From: JBMOKU01 sp049324315
GTDB taxonomy: Bacteria; Bacillota; Clostridia; Peptostreptococcales; Thermotaleaceae
Assembly: GCA_049324315.1 (NCBI GenBank)
Contig: JBMOKU010000037.1
Location: 1-64,000 of the forward strand
Length of the DNA stretch: 64,000 nt
Direction: 5' to 3'
The notes beneath the pieces were generated by a model, which made no database searches, was not told the origin of the DNA, and worked only from the letters and a program-made list of their open reading frames with translations. Below, one piece after another: positions 59,784 through 64,000 of the stretch; position 1 is the stretch's first letter, and each line of letters opens with the position of its first letter. The translations under genes and the position numbers were made by a program.

Positions 59784-60134
59784 ATGTTGATTATATTTGG
59801 GGGATTTTTAGTGTTGCTGCTATCCTTTTATGTTATTTACATGGGGTCAACCGTTGGCAGTTCCATGATAACGATCTTAGGCGTTATCTTGTTATTGCTG
59901 TCAGGCGCCATCATTGTGATGGGAAGAATGAAACGAAATGTACATCTGATGGAAACTTATCATAGGTGCTTGCACGATCTTACTGTGGATCCGGATAATC
60001 CTATTTTAAAGGAGAAGGCATATAAGGCAGGCAAAGCCTACTACAAAGGCAGAAGAGATAATGGAAAAGTGTTGAAGGTGGATAAAATGATGATTGAACA
60101 TGATATTTCGCAGTGCTGTAAGAATAAGAAGTAA
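59784..60134 (+). CDS. Two-span membrane protein of unknown function
   Basis: A 116-residue protein with two hydrophobic helices (about 1-20 and 26-46) and a soluble basic C-terminal half with LTVDPDNPILKEKAYKAGKAYYKGRR and a CC pair near the end. I do not recognise a named family. It begins 14 bases after mutS2 and 15 bases before the TudS-like gene, so it is in the same operon. AGGAGGTACTGGATTT precedes the ATG at a somewhat long distance. Confidence 0.8.
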   Translation: MLIIFGGFLVLLLSFYVIYMGSTVGSSMITILGVILLLLSGAIIVMGRMKRNVHLMETYHRCLHDLTVDPDNPILKEKAYKAGKAYYKGRRDNGKVLKVDKMMIEHDISQCCKNKK

Positions 60135-60149
60135 GGAAGGTATAACGGT

Positions 60150-60620
60150 ATGATTTTAGTTAGTGCCTGTTTAGCAGGAATACGATGCAGATATGACGGC
60201 AGTGATAAACTGATTCAAGAGATTCAGAATCTTGTTAAAGAAGGAAAGGCTGTCTTGGTTTGTCCTGAGCAATTGGGAGGTCTTTCTACACCCAGAGAAC
60301 CGGCCGAAATACAAGGTGGAGACGGCAGTGCTGTTCTTAAGGGACAAGCGAGTGTTATAAGCAAAGATGGGAAAGATGTGACTGCAGGTTTCATCAAAGG
60401 AGCAGAAGAAACCCTTAAGATTGCCCAACTATATGATATCGAATATGCTGTATTAAAAGCAAGAAGTCCTTCCTGCGGCAAAGATGTCATCTATAACGGA
60501 AGCTTTTCCAAAGAAAAAAGAGCCGGAGATGGTGTTGCTGCCGCATTACTGATAGACCATGGTATAAAAATTATTGATGAAGATGAGTTTCTTGAGACAA
60601 CAAAAGATCAGCCTTTTTAG
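60150..60620 (+). CDS. DUF523/TudS-type [4Fe-4S] desulfurase-like protein
   Basis: A 156-residue protein of DUF523. Conserved segments are VSACLAGIRCRYDGS, VLVCPEQLGGLSTPREPAEI and ARSPSCGKD. Cysteines 7, about 39 and about 109 match the three ligands of the [4Fe-4S] cluster in TudS, a thiouracil desulfurase. TudS-type function (removing sulfur from a thiolated base or nucleoside) is therefore plausible but not shown for this branch. It starts behind GGAAGG and ends in a hairpin. Confidence 0.85.
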   Translation: MILVSACLAGIRCRYDGSDKLIQEIQNLVKEGKAVLVCPEQLGGLSTPREPAEIQGGDGSAVLKGQASVISKDGKDVTAGFIKGAEETLKIAQLYDIEYAVLKARSPSCGKDVIYNGSFSKEKRAGDGVAAALLIDHGIKIIDEDEFLETTKDQPF

Positions 60621-60630
60621 GCTGATTTTC
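60607..60630 (+). terminator. Terminator overlapping the TudS-like stop codon
   Basis: ATCAGCC and GGCTGAT pair around TTTTTA, followed by TTTTC; the hairpin includes the stop TAG and faces the convergent rhomboid gene. Confidence 0.6.
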
Positions 60631-62066
60631 TACTGTCCTTGTTTAATCGTCTCTAATAGCTCTTTTGCCATGCTATCGTCCGGGTTTAGTGCTAAGGCCT
60701 GTTCCAGATATTTAATCGCCATATTCTGGTCACCTTCTAGGTAGTAAATGTAACCCAAATAAAAATAGAGATCAGGAATCTGTTGGTTAATTTTCAGACC
60801 CTTTTCGAAGTGTATGCGAGCAGTCTCTAAGTTTTCTTCCTGAAGGGATTGGAATCCTTCATGTAAATGATATTCCCAAGTAGCTTGATGGATACGTACA
60901 CCTGTGAAGAGCAGCAGAAGTAATAATATAACTACAATGATAGATTTTCGGATTGCGGATGGACGGAACATTTTTTCATTTTTTAATCCAATGGCCCAAC
61001 TGATGAGAAAGCCGCCCATTAAACCACCCAAATGGGCATAGTTATCGATATTTGTATTGGCCAGACCAAAGGCTACATTTATGACCAGCAAACTGACTAA
61101 ATTTAGTCCATACCTGGCGGAGAAAATAATGGGTCTGCGAATGCCGAAATATAAATATGCGCCCATCAATCCCAAAATAGCCCCTGAAGCTCCTGCAGAA
61201 ACAGCTGTACTAAAAAGGAAGCTTCCCAAACTGCCAAAAAGGCCGGCAATGATATAGATAAAAATGAATTTCTTAGAACCATAGATTGCCTCAATATCCT
61301 TTCCCAACATTGTTAGTGCATAGCTGTTCAACAATAAATGAGGAAGTCCGATATGAATAAACATGCTTGTAAAAAGGCGATAGTATTCACCGGCTGCAAC
61401 CAGTGGATTATATTTGGCGCCAAACTGGATGAGGGTGTAAGTGTCAGTGGTACTCCCATGATAAGACATAAATAACCAATAAAGAATATTTATAGCAGCG
61501 ATGAGTGTTGTTACATGATATTTTTTCTTTTCCAGATAGTATCCTTTGGCCTTCTTGGTTTGATGTTCAACTTCTAATAGATCGATCTCATCCATTTCTT
61601 CTTCAGCGACAATCAGGCTATAGTCTTCGATGAATGGGATAATACGCTCCGTATCTTGGAAGCTTGCATATAGTGGAACTACTTTGTTCACAGAAGGATA
61701 GAAGGCAAGGAGTTGTATGCGAATATTCTTGCTCTTCAGCCATTCGTAAAGCTGATTCAATTGATGAAGATTATGATCATAAACTGTGGGATCACGGAAA
61801 ACAAGAATTCTATAATGAAACAGTTTCTTAAAACGATTGTTCATTTCGATTGCATGAATGGTTTGATGCAGTCTATTTATTTGACGATCAAGGGTGCTGT
61901 TTAAAAAAGAATCACCATCCATAAAGCTTAAAAAGTATTCATAAAACCAATTTTGCTTATGAAGAAGGATGTCAAATACGGACTCGATAGACTTTAATGG
62001 ATATAAAAAAAATTCTTTTTCTTCTATGAGGTGCTTCGTTAATAAGGCAATAGGCTTTATTGTCAA
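60630..62066 (-). CDS. Rhomboid-family intramembrane serine protease with C-terminal TPRs
   Basis: A 478-residue protein. The N-terminal about 185 residues form a soluble domain of no recognised family. The rhomboid core (about 190-385) has seven or so helices, the catalytic Ser in GASGAILGLMGAY and the catalytic His in NYAHLGGLMGGFL. Two TPR-like repeats follow (HEGFQSLQEENLETARIHFEKGLKI, YFYLGYIYYLEGDQNMAIKYLEQALAL). This architecture resembles B. subtilis GluP (YqgP). It starts at TTG 62066, seven bases after GGAGG. It is convergent with the TudS-like operon. Substrates unknown; GluP helps remove a magnesium transporter. Confidence 0.88.
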   Translation of the reverse strand: MTIKPIALLTKHLIEEKEFFLYPLKSIESVFDILLHKQNWFYEYFLSFMDGDSFLNSTLDRQINRLHQTIHAIEMNNRFKKLFHYRILVFRDPTVYDHNLHQLNQLYEWLKSKNIRIQLLAFYPSVNKVVPLYASFQDTERIIPFIEDYSLIVAEEEMDEIDLLEVEHQTKKAKGYYLEKKKYHVTTLIAAINILYWLFMSYHGSTTDTYTLIQFGAKYNPLVAAGEYYRLFTSMFIHIGLPHLLLNSYALTMLGKDIEAIYGSKKFIFIYIIAGLFGSLGSFLFSTAVSAGASGAILGLMGAYLYFGIRRPIIFSARYGLNLVSLLVINVAFGLANTNIDNYAHLGGLMGGFLISWAIGLKNEKMFRPSAIRKSIIVVILLLLLLFTGVRIHQATWEYHLHEGFQSLQEENLETARIHFEKGLKINQQIPDLYFYLGYIYYLEGDQNMAIKYLEQALALNPDDSMAKELLETIKQGQ

Positions 62067-62206
62067 TGCTATTCCTCCAACTTTGATAATTTAATCTGAT
62101 GTGCCGATTGATTCCAATCGAACAACCAATTAATTTACTAACATTTTATCATATGTCCTAAGTTGTGGGGGAGATTTTTCTATAAAACAACATAAAAAAC
62201 CTTGAT

Positions 62207-62235
62207 TTGACTTAAAATATATGGTAAATTATAAA
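62207..62235 (+). promoter_or_regulatory. Promoter of the argS T-box transcript
   Basis: TTGACT (62207-62212), a 17-base spacer and TATAAA (62230-62235). Confidence 0.65.
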
Positions 62236-62244
62236 TCAAAATAT

Positions 62245-62497
62245 AAAGGTATCGATGACGGGGAAAGTAAATTTTGATTGTAGTTACAGCGAGTCGGAGT
62301 TGGTGGAAGTCCGATACGAGATTAGGGTTGAAACGCACCCCAGAGATTTTTGTTGAATAAAGTAGACAAAACGGCTTCCCTCCGATATCGGGGAGTAGAG
62401 TGGGTACAGATCTGTACCAATAAGAGTGGTAACACGGGAAAATAACTCTCGTCTCTTAACATGATTTCATGTATAGAGATGAGAGTTTTTATTTTTA
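62245..62497 (+). ncRNA. T-box leader of argS (Arg specifier)
   Basis: The T-box sequence AAGAGTGGTAACACGGG lies at about 62421-62437, followed by a terminator pairing ACTCTCGTCTCT with AGAGATGAGAGT before TTTTATTTTT (about 62445-62497). CGC at 62334-62336 lies in the expected specifier region and reads arginine. The 62067-62206 stretch upstream holds nothing recognisable. Confidence 0.9.
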
Positions 62498-62523
62498 TCT
62501 ATATATAAGAGGAGGTTCTTTAA

Positions 62524-64000
62524 ATGATTGATTTTAAAAAAGAAATTGCTGATTTGTTAAGCAAACATGCAGATACGCTACAGGTAGATGAAATCTACGG
62601 GATGATTGAAATACCACCGAATCCTCAGATGGGTGACTTTGCTTTCCCGTGCTTCAAGTTGGCAAAAGCCTTTCGTAAGGCACCGAATATCATTGCCCAG
62701 GAAATGACTGAATTAGTGAAGGATAATAGCTTGTGCGAGAAGGTGGAGAATGCCGCAGCATATGTAAATTTCTTCATCGATAAAACTTTATTTGCAAAAG
62801 CGGTTTTAGAGGAAGTGCTGGATAAGAAGCATACATTTGGTTCTACGAATGTAGGAGAAGGAAAAAATGTTATTGTAGAGTTTTCATCACCTAATATTGC
62901 AAAACCCTTCCATATCGGGCATATTCGCAGTACCGTAATTGGTAACGCCATCCATAAAATATACGAGTTCCTAGGCTTTCATACTATTACGATTAATCAT
63001 TTGGGTGATTACGGAACACAATTCGGAAAGCTGATCGTAGCATATAAAAACTGGGGAAATAAAGAGGAAGTTGAGGCAGATCCAATACCTTCTTTATTAA
63101 AGCTCTATATTAAATTTCATGAAGAGGCTGAGCAAAACCCATCCCTTGAAGATGAAGGAAGAATGTGGTTTAAAAAACTAGAGGATGGAGATTCAGAAGC
63201 CCAGGAATTATGGCAGTGGATCAGGGATGTTAGTCTCATGGAGTTTAATCGAGTATATAATATGCTGAATATTCGTTTTGATTCCTATGCAGGAGAAAGC
63301 TTTTATTCCGATAAAATGCCAAGAATATTAAATATCATGGAAGAAAAAGGGCTGCTTAAAGAATCAAGGGGTGCAGATATTGTTGATCTTGAACCTTATG
63401 GATTGCCACCTGCATTAATCCGTAAGAGCGATGGTTCCACATTGTATATTACCAGGGATATAGCTGCGGCTGTATACAGAAAAGAACACTACAATTTCTA
63501 CAAAAATATATACGTGGTAGCTTCTCAGCAAAATCTACATTTCCAGCAATGGTTTAAGATTGTAGAGCTGATGGGAAATGAATGGGCAAAAGACTGTATC
63601 CACGTTCCTTTTGGCTTAGTGAGCTTGGAAGAGGGGACGATGTCTACTAGAAAAGGACGTGTCGTCTTCTTAGAAGATGTACTAACTAAGGCTGTTGAGC
63701 AGACAAAGGAAATCATCACCCAGAAGAATCCTAATCATGAAAATATTGAGGAAACGGCTAAACAAGTGGGTATCGGTGCCGTTGTATTTCAAGAACTGTC
63801 AAACAACAGAATTAAGGATTATGTATTCTCATGGGAGCGTACATTAAACTTCGATGGTGAAACAGGACCTTATGTTCAGTATACTCATGCAAGGGCATGC
63901 AGTATCTTAAGAAAAGCTGAGGTGGAAATTGATCAGAATATTGATTATAGCTTGCTGTCTAACGAAGATGCCATGAATCTTGTGAGAATTATTTTACAGT
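62524..64000 (+). CDS. argS: Arginyl-tRNA synthetase (runs past the window edge)
   Basis: The frame opens at ATG 62524 behind AGAGGAGG and stays open to 64000, giving the first 492 residues of about 560. The N-terminal Add1 domain (MIDFKKEIADLLSKHADTL) is followed by the class I HIGH motif SPNIAKPFHIGHIRST, GDYGTQFGKLI and the KMSKS-like MSTRKGRVV. It lacks its C-terminal anticodon-binding part here only because the window ends. Controlled by the T-box leader. Confidence 0.97.
   Translation, partial: MIDFKKEIADLLSKHADTLQVDEIYGMIEIPPNPQMGDFAFPCFKLAKAFRKAPNIIAQEMTELVKDNSLCEKVENAAAYVNFFIDKTLFAKAVLEEVLDKKHTFGSTNVGEGKNVIVEFSSPNIAKPFHIGHIRSTVIGNAIHKIYEFLGFHTITINHLGDYGTQFGKLIVAYKNWGNKEEVEADPIPSLLKLYIKFHEEAEQNPSLEDEGRMWFKKLEDGDSEAQELWQWIRDVSLMEFNRVYNMLNIRFDSYAGESFYSDKMPRILNIMEEKGLLKESRGADIVDLEPYGLPPALIRKSDGSTLYITRDIAAAVYRKEHYNFYKNIYVVASQQNLHFQQWFKIVELMGNEWAKDCIHVPFGLVSLEEGTMSTRKGRVVFLEDVLTKAVEQTKEIITQKNPNHENIEETAKQVGIGAVVFQELSNNRIKDYVFSWERTLNFDGETGPYVQYTHARACSILRKAEVEIDQNIDYSLLSNEDAMNLVRIILQ

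Overview
The window is about 64 kb of low-GC, gene-dense chromosome from an anaerobic, spore-forming Firmicute, most likely a clostridium of the Alkaliphilus/Natronincola kind. The genus is a guess. Support for it comes from an alpha/beta-type small acid-soluble spore protein, the sporulation protein YtxC, YqzL, an infC-rpmI-rplT operon behind an L20 leader, T-box leaders on three tRNA-synthetase genes, lysine and TPP riboswitches, strong AGGAGG ribosome binding sites and several TTG/GTG/ATT starts. I see no prophage, transposase gene, CRISPR array or rRNA operon.

Layout. 1-5 kb: the end of an unknown gene, a tiny membrane protein, a PfkB-type sugar-phosphate kinase, then a sigma-54 activator that probably drives a cysteine desulfidase gene through a textbook -24/-12 promoter and three palindromic sites. 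5-14 kb: an aspartokinase/aspartate-semialdehyde dehydrogenase pair (minus strand) faces a plus-strand operon. That operon encodes a DAO-type FAD protein, a sodium:solute symporter, an FCD-domain regulator, a BFD [2Fe-2S] protein, a DapA homologue, a second [2Fe-2S] protein, an FAD/NAD oxidoreductase and a 4Fe-4S protein. The two divergent promoters carry matching palindromes just after each predicted start site. 14-21 kb: a GATE-domain membrane protein, hpt, and a lysine operon (DeoR regulator-asd-dapA-dapB-dapH) behind a lysine riboswitch. 21-30 kb: an M20 amidohydrolase, a CPBP protease, a TPP-riboswitch operon for uptake of a thiamine-related compound, then mug, SASP, an HMCES-type protein, a methyltransferase and a cold shock gene. 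30-38 kb: hslO, a five-tRNA cluster, a GME-fold protein, ytxC, a DUF445 protein, thrS and a short-loop FtsH. 39-49 kb: a DUF3798 ABC transporter, infC-rpmI-rplT, the KtrAB potassium system and a SpoU-type methyltransferase. 49-64 kb: yqzL, pheST, an M50 protease, zapA, a U32 peptidase, mutS2, a DUF523/TudS-like gene, a rhomboid protease with TPRs, and the start of argS, which runs off the window.

How parts work together. Lysine/diaminopimelate synthesis by the acetylase branch is encoded under riboswitch control. A second asd and a second dapA homologue sit in the oxidoreductase cluster and appear to share a regulator there, so they may serve a different, probably catabolic, route. That cluster is the best candidate for an undescribed pathway. 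Several intergenic regions hold long inverted repeats (28.4-28.6, 30.6-30.75, 31.9 and 45.9-46.0 kb) that the genes do not explain.
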